From the NCBI GenBank assembly GCA_029449235.1, contig JANATG010000003.1, forward strand, positions 2,232,001-2,296,000: a stretch of 64,000 bases of DNA, given 5' to 3'. The notes under the pieces were generated by a model that did not search any database, was not told the DNA's origin, and saw nothing but the letters and a program-made list of their open reading frames with translations. Both the position numbers and the translations under genes were made by a program. This stretch comes from Linnemannia schmuckeri (taxonomy: Eukaryota > Mortierellomycota > Mortierellomycetes > Mortierellales > Mortierellaceae). Of this stretch, positions 45,266 through 56,430 are shown piece by piece; the first letter of the stretch is position 1, and each line of letters opens with the position of its first letter.

Positions 45266-47732
45266 ATGGCGTCGTCGATCGCCACAGTCCTCAGGGACAA
45301 TATCACCTTCCTCAAGACAAGTCTCCTTCAAATCGACATCGATCTTCTCACGACCAACCCAACCGCAAGTTCCCTTTTCCCTTACCTCACCATCGCCGCC
45401 CTTGCCCTTGTCGCAAACACTCTCTTCCATTTAACAAGGGCATACCCCTCTATCCCCTTCCACGTCCCCGTCCCCGAAGGTAACCAAAAAGGCCCATTCA
45501 CACTTACTCTCATCACTCACTCATTCTGATTCACAATCTACTTTTTATGTGCGTGGTCATCACGTCTGATCACCCCCGTCTGATCACTTCGTTTTTCACA
45601 CATCAACGTACACACTCTCTTACTACTCTTTCATACAAGCTCATTTTCTTTTCCCATAATGACTAACACGTCCTCTCTTCCTCTGTCAAAATGATATATA
45701 GAAGCGTTGCCGGGATGGAAGGGCGGAAGTATGTTGAAGAACCCAAGCATCCAGGTACAGGGCTCAACTCATACTAACAGGATGGCTTGTGCTTAGTAAA
45801 CTTCCGAGACTATGTGTTACCACCACCATCGCCATCCCGCCAAATTTACATGGCAGCTGTACCTGAAAAACTTCCTCACATACCAGACCAAGTCCCTACC
45901 ATTACCACATACATCCAGAATCATGTATCTTCCACAATGCATGCAGGCACATACTCCTAACACGTACATTTTTTTTTCTCCTTCCTTCTAAAACCAATCT
46001 CATACAATATGTTAGGATCCCGCTCGCCCCGATCAGATTATCTGTTACGATCCCTCCACAGGCCGCCACCTCGCCACTATTCGCGCACACACAAAAGCCG
46101 ACGTCGCCACTGCACTCACCAAAGCCAGAAAGGCCCAAGCCAAATGGGAAAAGACCACCTTTGCCCAACGCAAGATTGTCCTCCAGTCCCTGTTGGATTT
46201 CATTCTCCTCCACCAGGAATCGATCTGTAGAGTCGCCGCCAGGGATACGGGCAAGACCATGGTCGACGGAAAATTTGGCGAGATTCTGACAACATGTGAA
46301 CGTATTCGCTGGACTTTGGCGCATGGAGAGGATGCCCTCAAAGATGAACATCGTGACCCCGGGCTCCTTATGTTTTACAAGTCTGCTCGTGTTCAGTATC
46401 GTCCCATGGGAGTTGTTGCGGCGCTCGTCTCGTGGAACTACCCCTTTCACAACACTTTTGGACCTCTGATCACAGCGCTTTTCGCAGGAAACGGAATCCT
46501 GATCAAGGCCTCGGAGCAGGTTGCCTGGTCGACAACGACCTACTTCGCCCAAATTGCTCGTACTTGTCTCGAGGCCTGTGGACATGACCCGGACCTGGTC
46601 CAATTCCTGGTCGGATTTCAAGAGTGCGGTGAAGCGGTCGTGACGAGCGGAGTCGACGGAATCACATTCATCGGATCCCCTCAAGTCGGAGCCAAAGTTG
46701 CCACGGCAGCCTCGTACAACTTGACGCCCTGTGTGCTGGAACTGGGTGGCAAAGATGTGGCAATTGTTAACAAGGATGTCGATCTCGAAGCCGTGGTTCC
46801 AATTCTGATGAGAGGTGTTTTCCAAAACTGTGGACAAAACTGTATTGGGCTGGAGAGGATTATTGTGCACGAGAGTTTGCATGAGAGTTTGATTGAGATG
46901 GCTGGCAGTAGGATCAAGCAGTTGAAGCAAGGCCCACCATTGGAGATAGAAAACATTGACTGTGGCGCCATGACCATGAGCGGACGCGTAAGTTTTCCTT
47001 CTCTCTCGTTCTTCAATCACTTGGGTTGCTAAAAGAGACGTAAATGCAAATAACTAACGATTTTGTTTATGTATTATACACTTATAGAACAAGGCATTGG
47101 AAGGATTGGTGAAGGAGGCGGTTAAGGAGGGTGCTACTCTAGTCTACGGAGGCGAAGGATACGTGCACCCAAAGTTCCCCGACGGTCAATTCTTTGCCCC
47201 AACACTGATCACCGACCTACGCCCCGACATGAAGATTGCTCAAGAAGAAGCCTTTGCCCCTATCATGGCCGTCTTCAAGTTCAAAACCCTAGACGAAGCC
47301 ATCACCCTCGCCAACTCGACCCGGTACTGTCTCGGCTCCAACGTCTTTTCTCGCAACCAAAAGGAAGGTCGTTACATGATGGATCGCTTGAAGGTCGGCA
47401 TGAGCAATTTGAACGATTTCGGTGTCAATTACCTTTGTCAGTCGTTGCCCTTTGGCGGTGTGGGGATGAGTGGGTATGGTCGTTTCGGTGGTCCTGAGGG
47501 TCTGAGGGCTGTGTGTCATCAGAAGGCAATGACGATGGATAGGTGGCCAATGTTGATCCAGACGTTCTTGCCACCCGTGTTGCAGTACCCGATGAACAAT
47601 GTTGGGGATGCGATTGTCGTGACGCGGGATCTTGTGAACATTATTTACGCTGGTTGGGTTGGAAGGGTCCATGCTGTCTTTGAGATTATGAAGACCCTCC
47701 TCGTCGGTGCCAACCAGCCCGAGCAGCTCTAG
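45266..47732 (+). CDS. MSC7: Membrane-anchored aldehyde dehydrogenase, Msc7 type
   Basis: Exons 45266-45479, 45702-45754, 46016-46987 and 47088-47732 give 627 aa, close to yeast Msc7. I chose the ATG at 45266; the frame stays open upstream through the CT-repeat leader, but that would encode only Phe/Ser/Leu repeats. A membrane segment at ~35-58 (LFPYLTIAALALVANTLFHL) is followed by a full ALDH domain. It has the cofactor-fold start (PMGVVAALVSWNYPFHN), the catalytic base Glu in LELGGKD (~331), the nucleophile Cys region FQNCGQNCIGLERI (~363), EEAFAPIMAVFKF and PFGGVGMSGYGRFGG. These enzymes oxidise aldehydes with NAD(P)+ and this subfamily is ER-associated in yeast. The natural substrate is unknown. 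The gene is divergent from the AcrB-like gene. Confidence 0.9.
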
Positions 47733-48030
47733 TTTATAGCCTGTTCATGGTAGTCATATCACGTCATAAACTAATTCCATTGTCAAGCCATATGGTCAGA
47801 CACGCCGTGTATGTGCGAGTTAATATTGACTTCCCGCAGTTTGCGCATGTGCGTTGACTCTGTTTCCCATCAGCAGTGAATTATTGTGCGTCATTTTCGC
47901 GCATACAAAGGTAAAAATCATTTAAAGAGAAAGAGCTCAACGGTTTGTTTCTCTTTTCCCTTAACTTTTCTTGTCTCACCTACGCCCCTCTCTCTCATAC
48001 ACATCGACAAGAAAGAAACAATCCCCCTCA

Positions 48031-48875
48031 ATGACCGAGCCAACCACCCCCACCACCATCGAGGCTGCTTACCCAGATGAGCACACTCCTGCCAAACGCA
48101 CCCCCGAAGAGCACGCCCGCCTCCTGGCCCAGCACAATAGCTACCCACCCTTCTGGCTCACTCCAACAATCACCCTCGGACCCTGGTTCCCCTCCGACCG
48201 CGAAACTCTCGTCGAGTACCTCAACGACGTCCGAGTCCACTCTTATCTCTGCGGACCACCCTTCCCTTACACTCTCCAGGATGCTGATACCTGGTTGGGG
48301 ATGAAGGTTGATCGGATGACGGAGAAGGGTACCCCGCTGGATTTCTGTTTTAGGGATATGGCTAGAGGTGGGAAGGCTATTGGGAGTATTGCGGTGTCGA
48401 ATCAGAGTGACGACGTCCTTACCGGCGATGATACCGGGTAAGTAACATCTCTTTGCTTTCGGACGGGAAAGATTAGATGGTACAGGTCCAGTGTGGATGT
48501 ACCTAACACACACAACTGCACTCCCTAACACCCTATTTTTTTTTGCATCCTAATAGATATTGGCTGGCGCCAGAGTACCACGGACAGGGCCTAATGTCAA
48601 AAGCCCTGCGCCTGCTCCTCCACCGAGTGTCAATGGTGGAGGTTGGAAAACGTAAATTCAATGCGCACGCATTCCACGGCAACTATGCCAGTCGGCGGAT
48701 CATGGAGAAGGTCGGCTTTGTGGTCCAGGAGGGAGAAGGATGGGAGAGAAAGATTGTGAAAAATGGGAAGGAGATTTCGATGTGGGTGTTGAGGCTTTAT
48801 GTGACGGATGAGGATGTTGAGAAGTGGGAGGATGTCCAGGAGGCTGAACCTTTGCCTTCTCTGTTGTTGAAGTGA
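48031..48875 (+). CDS. GNAT-family N-acetyltransferase
   Basis: Two exons, 48031-48437 and 48557-48875, giving 241 aa. The start at 48031 (MTEPTTPTTIEAAY) is in a good context; an in-frame ATG at 47971 lies in the leader. The GNAT fold is seen in order: TLVEYLNDVRVHSYL and DADTWL (N-terminal helices), GGKAIGSIAVS, then the acetyl-CoA binding loop YWLAPEYHGQGLMSKAL spanning the splice junction (motif A, Q/R-x-x-G-x-A type, here HGQGLMSKA), and the ASRRIMEKVGF motif. This resembles RimJ/RimL-type acetyltransferases that modify small molecules or N-termini. The substrate is not predictable. A poly(A)-signal-like AATAAA occurs about 45 bases after the stop. Confidence 0.88.
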
Positions 48876-49812
48876 GCGATGGATGCCGGTTTTAGGTAGC
48901 ATGATTGTTGCAGCGTGAGAATAAATAACGGCATTTATTGTTTACTTTGTTGTTTGCTGTTTCGTTGTTTGTTAAAGGTGGAGACGCCGGCTCTCATCGT
49001 TACAAAAAAAAAAAAAAAACGTGACAAAAGAAAGAAAAATACATGTTGCTCGCCTTTCCTATGAAGGAACGCGCGAATCCTATCCCAACTATCCAGCGGG
49101 ACAACCATATCCTTTTAGGCTTTCTATGAGCAATCAAAGAAACAATCCACAAGGACATGGCCATGTAGCCAATCAAACAACGCCCTGGATAGTGCGCTCG
49201 TCACGACTCGCCATGGATTGGACAGTTTGAGAGAAGTCATTGTGATTAAAACGAAGGATGACCTCAAGCAAAAATGAGGAAAGCGTTTGGCAGCTGGATT
49301 GTTTATTCGATCCTATTTAGTTCATGAAAGGTCATGATCGGGCTATAAACGAGGGCGTATTTTCTCTTTTTGGGGTATGCTTTGCCCAGGAAGTGGTCAT
49401 GACGGAGATCCTGTTGGCCTAAACAGGGCTAGTATGTAGACTGTGTGCTGCCCGATAGGGATCGTTTGTTTTAGGACAAATGAACGATGGACCAACCGTG
49501 AATCAACATTGCTGTCCACGTTCAGCAATGTGTGGCCACGAGCGGACCACTGCTCGTCCCAGGGATGCAAAGTGATGATGATGATCGAACTTGGGCGGTG
49601 GGGAGTGTTGAAAAAGCGCGTTCTGTCTATGGTTGTCATTATTGCATCGTTGCTGTCACAGAAGTCCATTAACGGTACCAAAAGGGGGTTCTAACAAAGG
49701 CCGTGGCCATTGCTCGAACAAGAGAGTGCAATATTCAGTAAGGACTTATCATAGATGAGGAATGGGTAAATAAATATCAGAAAAGTGAAACGGGGCTGAT
49801 CAGTGATCAGTC

Positions 49813-49820
49813 TATAAAAA
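49813..49820 (+). promoter_or_regulatory. TATA box candidate of the phosphate transporter gene
   Basis: TATAAAAA about 224 bases before the Pho84-like ATG. It is followed by a T run and a CT-rich leader, as seen before several genes in this window. Motif match only. Confidence 0.45.
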
Positions 49821-50043
49821 CGAACCCAATGATACCATTTTTTTTTTCTTTTCTTTTGAGACTTCTTTCGATTCCTTTTCCTTCCTCTTTCTTTCATTCT
49901 TAACTGCCTTCCTTCCTTCAACCGCCACCATCACTATCACCCTTGTCAGTCTCTTTCGCCTTCCTTCATATCTTCCACTACCCCCTCTCGCTCACCTTCT
50001 ACTCGACTGCCCCTAATCAAATACATCTTTTGCTCCGCACCAA

Positions 50044-51834
50044 ATGTCCGCCTACGAACCAACAGCACCGACACCTGTCGCTGCTTCACAGACAAATCCA
50101 ATCTTACACCAGGACACCACTGAGTCTCACGCTCACCCTCACCAGCATGCACAGCATGGCCACCATGGACTCCGCAACCGCCGTAGAGAGGCCCTGGCCA
50201 AGATCGACAATGCAGAGTTCGGCTGGTTCCACATCCGCGCCTGTCTCGTCGCCGGAGTCGGCTTCTTCACCGACGCCTACGACCTCTTTGCCATCAACCT
50301 CGTCACCCCCATGCTCGGCATCATCTACTTCGACGGTGGGATCCTCCCCTCCGACATCGACCTCGGTATCAAAGTCGCTGCTTCCATCGGAACCTTTCTA
50401 GGTCAAGTTGGATTCGGATATCTTGCCGATCGTTTGGGTCGCAAACGTATGTATGGTATTGAACTTATGATCATTATTGTCGCAACTCTGGGACAAGCTC
50501 TTTCTGGTGTTGGTCGTGTTATTTCATTGCCTGCGGCGTTGATTGTGTGGAGGCTGTTTGTTGGTGTCGGGATCGGAGGTGATTACCCACTCTCGGCGGT
50601 CATCACGTCCGAGTTTGCGACCACCAACCGACGCGGGGCTATGATGGCTGCTGTCTTTGCGATGCAAGGGTTTGGGTATTTGACCACCGGACTCGTCGCT
50701 GTCATCCTCCTTGCGGCCTTCAAGACATCGATTATTGCGGACCCTTCGAACTTGGATTATGTCTGGCGGATCCTGATCGGGTTCGGATGTATCCCTGCTC
50801 TGGTTGCGGTCTACTTCCGCCTTACTATCCCCGAGACCCCACGATACGTCCTCGATATCGAGAATGATGTCCATCGAGCCGAACGAGATGTTGCCACGGT
50901 CTTCAAGGAAGATTGCAACGGCAACCTTGTCAAGGAGGACGAGGATGGCAACAAGAAGGTGATTCTGTCCAACCCCGAGATTGTCAAAGGCTCCTTCTCG
51001 GATTTTTGTCGGTACTTTTCCAAATGGCAAAACTTCAAGGTCCTGTTTGGCACGTCAATGGCCTGGTTTGCACTTGATGTGGCCTTTTACGGGATCGGAC
51101 TCAACAACTCGTTCATCCTGTCGTCCATCAAGTTTTCGTCTGTCCAAGGCAACGCTTGGGCGACCAACTGGAACGCGGCTATCGGTCAGATCATCATTAT
51201 CCTCCTTGGATCCGTTCCCGGCTACTGGGTCACTGTCTTCACTATCGAGCGTCTGGGCCGAATCAAGATCCAGCTCTTGGGATTCTTTATGTCCTGCGTC
51301 CTCTTCTGCATCCTCGGCTTTGCCTACGACAAGATCCGAGCCACCTCCACAGCACTGTTCATCATCCTCTTTGCCTTGACCCAATTCTTCCAGAACTTTG
51401 GCCCCAACGCCACTACGTTTGTAATCCCGGGAGAGGTCTTCCCCACACGGTACCGGTCAACAGGTCACGGAATTGCGGCGGGGTCTGGAAAGTTGGGTGC
51501 GATTATTGCACAAGTGGGCTTTTCGCAATTGAAGGACCGTGGTGGGCATAACGCATTTTTACCACAGTTGTTGCAGATCTTTGCATTGTTTATGTTGATG
51601 GGTTTGTTGGTTACATTTTTGATCCCGGAGACCAAGGGCAAGACTCTGGAGGAGCTTTCAAACGAGGCCGATGATGATTTTTACGCGGGAGGTCAGCATC
51701 ACAATGGATATCAGGATGAAAATAATGAGAATGGCATTTCGCTGAATGGTCCTCATCAGGGTCTTCAGTCTCAGCAGGGTCTTCAGTCTTACTACGACTA
51801 CAACAATATCAACCATGTGGACACCGAGAAGTAG
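50044..51834 (+). CDS. PHO84: High-affinity inorganic phosphate transporter (Pho84/PHS, MFS)
   Basis: Single-exon gene of 596 aa. The His-rich N-terminal tail (residues ~25-42) is followed by two six-helix MFS halves. Helix 1 holds GFFTDAYDLFAINLV, characteristic of phosphate:H+ symporters. The MFS loop motif is GYLADRLGRKRMYG, and the family signature GVGIGGDYPLSAVITSE lies in helix 4. PETPRYVLD ends the first half, and the second half includes the phosphate-site region AWFALDVAFYGIGLNNSFIL. GPNATTFVIPGEVFPTRYRST is split here only for length; it marks the conserved helix 10-11 loop. The product takes up phosphate with protons at the plasma membrane. The C-terminal tail is Gln/Asn/Tyr-rich. 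No clear PHO-type regulatory element was found beyond isolated hexamers. Confidence 0.95.
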   Translation: MSAYEPTAPTPVAASQTNPILHQDTTESHAHPHQHAQHGHHGLRNRRREALAKIDNAEFGWFHIRACLVAGVGFFTDAYDLFAINLVTPMLGIIYFDGGILPSDIDLGIKVAASIGTFLGQVGFGYLADRLGRKRMYGIELMIIIVATLGQALSGVGRVISLPAALIVWRLFVGVGIGGDYPLSAVITSEFATTNRRGAMMAAVFAMQGFGYLTTGLVAVILLAAFKTSIIADPSNLDYVWRILIGFGCIPALVAVYFRLTIPETPRYVLDIENDVHRAERDVATVFKEDCNGNLVKEDEDGNKKVILSNPEIVKGSFSDFCRYFSKWQNFKVLFGTSMAWFALDVAFYGIGLNNSFILSSIKFSSVQGNAWATNWNAAIGQIIIILLGSVPGYWVTVFTIERLGRIKIQLLGFFMSCVLFCILGFAYDKIRATSTALFIILFALTQFFQNFGPNATTFVIPGEVFPTRYRSTGHGIAAGSGKLGAIIAQVGFSQLKDRGGHNAFLPQLLQIFALFMLMGLLVTFLIPETKGKTLEELSNEADDDFYAGGQHHNGYQDENNENGISLNGPHQGLQSQQGLQSYYDYNNINHVDTEK

Positions 51835-52264
51835 TACAGAGTGTCTCTTCTTTTTTTTTTTTTTTTTTTTTTTTTATCTTTCCCCCCATCGAAAAATAAA
51901 AGAAAAAAAAAACGCGCGCGGAGTCAATTCGAGATAAGGGCTGGCAACGATGCATGTTAGGTGACTGTTCTCGCTTAGTTTGCACGCCAATGACGTTCAT
52001 GTGCGGTGGATGACCCCCACACAAAAAACAACACACAGAAATCATTTTGTGTCTATCCTTCGTGGCTCTACTTCTTTTTCCTTCTTTTTCTTTTTCTTCT
52101 TTTTTTCACATCACCCTCATTCACAACACTCCTTCCCTTTCTCCTTTTTCATTTCTATTCTCACCTTTCTCGCCAAGTACAAGGAAAACAAGGAAACAAC
52201 CCACGGACAAATAACCACAACAACACACAACAACAGGAATAACACAAGACTAAAAAAAAATACG

Positions 52265-53414
52265 ATGCCACTTCACCCAGCAGGACCAACACAAATCTAC
52301 ACCTTCCCCGATGTGGCTGCGCTCTCGCAGGGCCTCGACACCTATGTCACCAAGCTCTCGGACGAGGCCATCAAGCGCCACGACAAGTTCACTGTTGCCA
52401 TCTCTGGAGGCTCGCTCCCCAAGCAGCTTGCAGCTGTTCTGAAGCATAACAAGACTGTTGACTTTGTAAGTTCCTTTTTGCCTTTTTTTTTTTTGTTATT
52501 TGAGAGAATGGACAGATAAGAGTGATTTGATGGAGATGGGAGAAAGGGATCTGTAGATCTTGATGCAGGTGAAGAGTCAAAAAGAGGAAGAGTGTATGTG
52601 TGAGTATATGAGAGAGAAACGTGCATGGTTTTCAGAAACACTTTCATGGTTTTTTTTTTTTTTTTTTTTATTTATTTGGCGGATCTTTCGATTTTTACTT
52701 TTGATTGTAAACCCGTTCCATCAGTTTTGCCAGGAAATTATTTTTCTCACGAAGGGGGCACCCATTGGACAGACAGACAGACAGACACCCTTCCACTCAC
52801 TCATCATTGTCTGTTATCATGATATAATTGAATAGTCAAAGTGGATCGTCTACTTTGCCGATGAGCGCTGCGTACCCTTGGACCACGAGGACTCAAACTA
52901 CCTTCTCTCCAAGACCGAGCTCTTCGACCACGTCAACATCCCCCCAGAGAACATCCATACCATCGACCCCGACCTCGTCAACGACCCCGAAGAGGCCGCA
53001 GAAGATTACATCTCCCAACTCGCCAAAACCTTTGCCACCAAGGACTCTGTCCGTTTCCCCGTCTTTGATCTCATCCTCCTCGGCGTCGGCCCCGATGGCC
53101 ATACTTGCTCATTGTTCCCTGGACACCCCTTGTTGGAGGAGACGACAAATTGGTGTGCGTATATTACGGATTCGCCCAAGCCCCCCTCGAAGAGGATTAC
53201 GTTGACGTTCCCCGTGTTGAACCATGCTCATCATGTGGCGTTTGTTGCGGCTGGTGCCGGGAAGCAGGATATGTTGCATCTGTTGTTGGATGGACCAGGA
53301 CATTTGCCGGCGCAGATGGTTAAGCCTGTGACGGGTACCCTTTCGTGGTTTGTCGATGATGCTGCTGCGGCCAAGATCACCTCTACCACCCACAAGGGCC
53401 TCGAGCGTCTCTAA
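52265..53414 (+). CDS. 6-phosphogluconolactonase
   Basis: Two exons, 52265-52465 and 52836-53414, giving 259 aa, the usual size for the Sol/DevB family. Motifs in order: VAISGGSLPKQLAAVL (substrate phosphate loop), VYFADERCVPLDHEDSNY, FDLILLGVGPDGHTCSLF with FPGHP (active-site region), and SKRITLTFPVLNHA. The enzyme hydrolyses 6-phosphogluconolactone to 6-phosphogluconate, the second step of the oxidative pentose phosphate pathway, in the cytosol. The 370-nt intron is larger than most here and contains a T run and a GACA repeat. It ends tail-to-tail with the aldo/keto reductase, with 221 bases between stops holding A-rich sequence and an AATAAA about 145 bases after this stop. Confidence 0.94.
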
Positions 53415-53635
53415 GAGCGACATACTGGACCGTCTTTGATGTTTTACTATTGCTGTTTTTCTTCAGCTTTTGCAAGCATGACAACGATCAATGCAGAATT
53501 ACACACTCATAACAAACAATTTCTCTACAACCCCTTCGTTCCAATGTGATTCTTGCAAATAAAAAATGTACACTTTATGCAAAAAAAAAAAAAAAAAGAA
53601 AAAAAAAAAAAGAAAAGGATACACAAGCATCGTCC

Positions 53636-55586
53636 CTAAGAGGCAGAAGTAGAATGAGGAGTGACCAACGACTTCAGCAGCCCTCTCGCGAAATCAACAT
53701 ACGGCTCCCGCTTCATCCCCATCAACACTGCATCGACCTGATCATGCTCCAACAGGTACTCGACCGCAAACTGTTCGATCGGTTCCTCCTTCAGGTTCAC
53801 ACCGCGCTCGGTCATGATTTTGCTGATCCGGGTAGTTTCTTGGAACCGGACTTGTTGGTGAAAGGCGTGGATGTAGTGGTCAAGGGATTTCACGAGATGA
53901 TCGATTTCTTGTTCTGTTACTTTTCCTGGTGTGCCGTGGCTGGTGCTGGTGGAGGAAGATGGCGTTGACAAGGTTGAGGAGGAGGAGGTAGGAGGCTTTG
54001 TCGCGGTTTGGTGAGCAGCAGCAGCGGGCTTTGTTGAAATAGTAGTTGATGTAGCAGTCTTGAAGGCATCGACAGCTGCAGCAGCAGCCTGTGACAACGG
54101 TGGTGACGCAGTACCAGAACTACTACCAGTCTTAGGCTTAGGAGAGACAGGGACAGGTTTCGCCAACTCCTGGTGTAACTGGTTCCGGACCGAAGCACCC
54201 TCCATCTGAATAATCGACAACTTGTCCGTCCTCAACGACTCATCCAACCCTTCAATCATCTCCTTCAACCTCCCCATCTTGGGCTGCAAATACTCCCTCT
54301 GTTTACCAAGCGCCACAAGTGCGCTCAGAATCTCGTCCTTGGCTTCGGCGTAGGTTGGATTGAGGGGTGCGGGGTAGGATGCCAAGCGAGCAGGGCCGTA
54401 TTCGGGCGACATGGCGTTGAGAGGTCGGTTGATAAAGACAGAGAGGTTTTTAGTTTTTGCCCATTTGGCTGTCGTTTGGAGACCTTCGGTTTCAAGGAGG
54501 TTTCCAGGCATTTGAAGGTATCCTAGTCCGTGGGTTGAGCGGCTGACTAGTTTTGGCGGTGTTGGAGAGGCGCGTTTTTGGGAGTCGGAGATTGAGGATA
54601 TTCCTGGTTTTTGGGAGGGCAGAAGTGGCGTGGTCTTGGTGGTAGTACTGAAACTATTACTGTTGTTCGACGGAAACACCTTACTACCACCACCTCCTCT
54701 TCCTACCCTACCACCACTACCTCCTGCAACACCTCCCGAGGGCTGCTGCTGTTGCTGCTGTTCCAAAAACAAAGCATGCTCCTGCTCTCTCTGAATCCGC
54801 ATCCGCTCAAAGGCACTGGAAGCCATCTTGACCAGATCCTGGTACGGCAAGAAATGTGCATGAGACGGCTTGAGCGAGAAGGAGTTACTGCTAATTCCGT
54901 AGGCTCTAATCCGACCCTTTTCGATCTCTCGTTCCAGTTCTTCGAATAAGATACCTAACCTGTTCAAAAGGATCGTCTGGTGTTCTATGTGGAGGAAGTG
55001 TTAGTGGTTTGTTCGTATTAATGTGACAAGGGATGAAGGTGGTGTCAAGTTTCATAGTGAAAAAGGTGCTTACTTTTGACGTTGTCCTCGGTGCCTTTGA
55101 TGTTGGTCATGAGGAAGTACTCTGGGTTGTGGACGAAGAGGATGTCGACGTACTTTGTGTTGAGTCTTTCCAGTGACCGAGTGAGTTGGTCTCTAATTTT
55201 GTGTTTAGTTCACAATTGAAAAGTATAGACAGACGCATGCATTGTTCCATGTGAGTGCTGTTTGTTCGGAGGATGCTCCCAAATAAGAGAGGAGAGGATA
55301 TACGCCCACGAAAAATAATTGAATAGTGAGACAACCATGCATGTCTCCATTACCAAACAGACAGAGAGCAAGAAGGACAGGGAGAGAGAGAGAGGGAGAG
55401 GCAGGGGAAGGGGATGTTGAAAATAATACCTCATGAACTCTGGGTGGATGGAATGATAGCATTCCCGCGAGTACTCGACAATCTCCTCCGGTGGGACCCT
55501 CTACTCGCGCGCATTCAGACCGATGACCAATGGAAAGAAAGGTAAAAAATGGAAGTAAAAAGAGTGTGTCAGTAGGGCGTGAGAAA

Positions 55587-55620
<34 letters not shown>

Positions 55621-56077
55621 TTCATCAATACGCTTTCATGGCTGCAGGCGGAAAAAAGCCTTGTCTTGTTACCTGGAAGACACCTTCAGAGAGAAGCCGC
55701 ATGTTCTCGTTCTGGATGTACCCAAACTTGGTCGCAATGACAATCTCGTCCCGGCGTAACGTGTTATGTCGAGGATTCGACAGCACCTAACAACCAGTAG
55801 CCAAAGCAAGAGTCAGTCGTGTCTTCTTCTCCACCTTCCTGGTTCCTCGGTCCTGCGAGATACAAAAGAAGAGTACAAGACTAACCTTCCCGATGAGCTG
55901 TTCACTCCGGCCGTTAGAGTAATTGGAAGAAGTGTCGATGAGGTTGATGTTGAGCCGGGGGTCCTTTTGTCGCTCGAGGGCTTTGTAGAGGATTCGCTCG
56001 TGCTCAGGCACTCCCAGGGCCAGTCTGTAGGAGCCAATACCCAGTCGAGAGATTGCTCGTGATGTCGGGCTTGTCAT
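53636..56077 (-). CDS. Aldo/keto reductase with long low-complexity insertions
   Basis: Exons 56077-55886, 55786-55673, 55500-55430, 55192-55074 and 54984-53636 join in frame to 614 aa, about twice a typical AKR. The catalytic tetrad is in place: Asp48 and Tyr53 in NLIDTSSNYSNGRSEQLIG, Lys84 in IVIATKFGY, His147 in VDILFVHNPEYF. RIRAYGISSNSFS follows. The barrel is then interrupted at about 215-325 by a Gln/Gly/Ser-rich insert before HGLGYLQMPGNLLE. A second Ser/Thr/Ala-rich insert lies near 455-530. The end (VEYLLEHDQVDAVLMGMKR) matches the AKR C-terminal helices. It should be an NAD(P)H-dependent oxidoreductase of unknown substrate. The upstream frame is open but has no ATG. It starts head-to-head with the Rex3-like gene, 353 bases apart. 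Confidence 0.85.
55589..55618. repeat. 30-base T homopolymer in an aldo/keto reductase intron
   Basis: T on the plus strand, so A on the coding strand. It lies in the intron between exons 2 and 3 and does not act as a polypyrimidine tract for this gene. Confidence 0.8.
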
Positions 56078-56430
56078 ATCCTTTCTGCTTGCTTTGGTTG
56101 GTTGGTTGACGGAGGTTGGTGTCGAAGGTATGAGAAGTGTTGATGAGGGAGGTGTTGCTGAAGTGGAAAGAATGGGAAGAAGAAGAAGACGAAGAGGAAA
56201 AAAGGAAGAACACGTTGTTGGTTGACTTGTCAGTGGCTGTTTGCTAACCGTGCGCACACGATCATTTCAATCACTCAATCATCATACCCTTGCTTGAGGC
56301 AGTCACTTCTTCCCTCTCGGCTTTTGTTAAATAAAAGAGCGAGTCAAACGAGCGGAAGTTGATCACCTCCGCAATTTGCATCATTCATTAAACTTTTTTC
56401 TTTTTTCATCACCGAACGCATCATCAAACA
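56078..56430. promoter_or_regulatory. Compact bidirectional promoter of the aldo/keto reductase and Rex3-like genes
   Basis: Only 353 bases separate the two divergent ATGs. A TAAATAAAAG element at about 56326-56335 points towards the Rex3-like gene. No other recognisable site was found. The two transcripts may be co-regulated, but this is an inference from spacing only. Confidence 0.45.

Noticed and set aside
49514..49521. CACGTT hexamer upstream of the phosphate transporter as a PHO regulatory site
   Set aside because: A single 6-base match more than 500 bases upstream is expected by chance and has no supporting second site.
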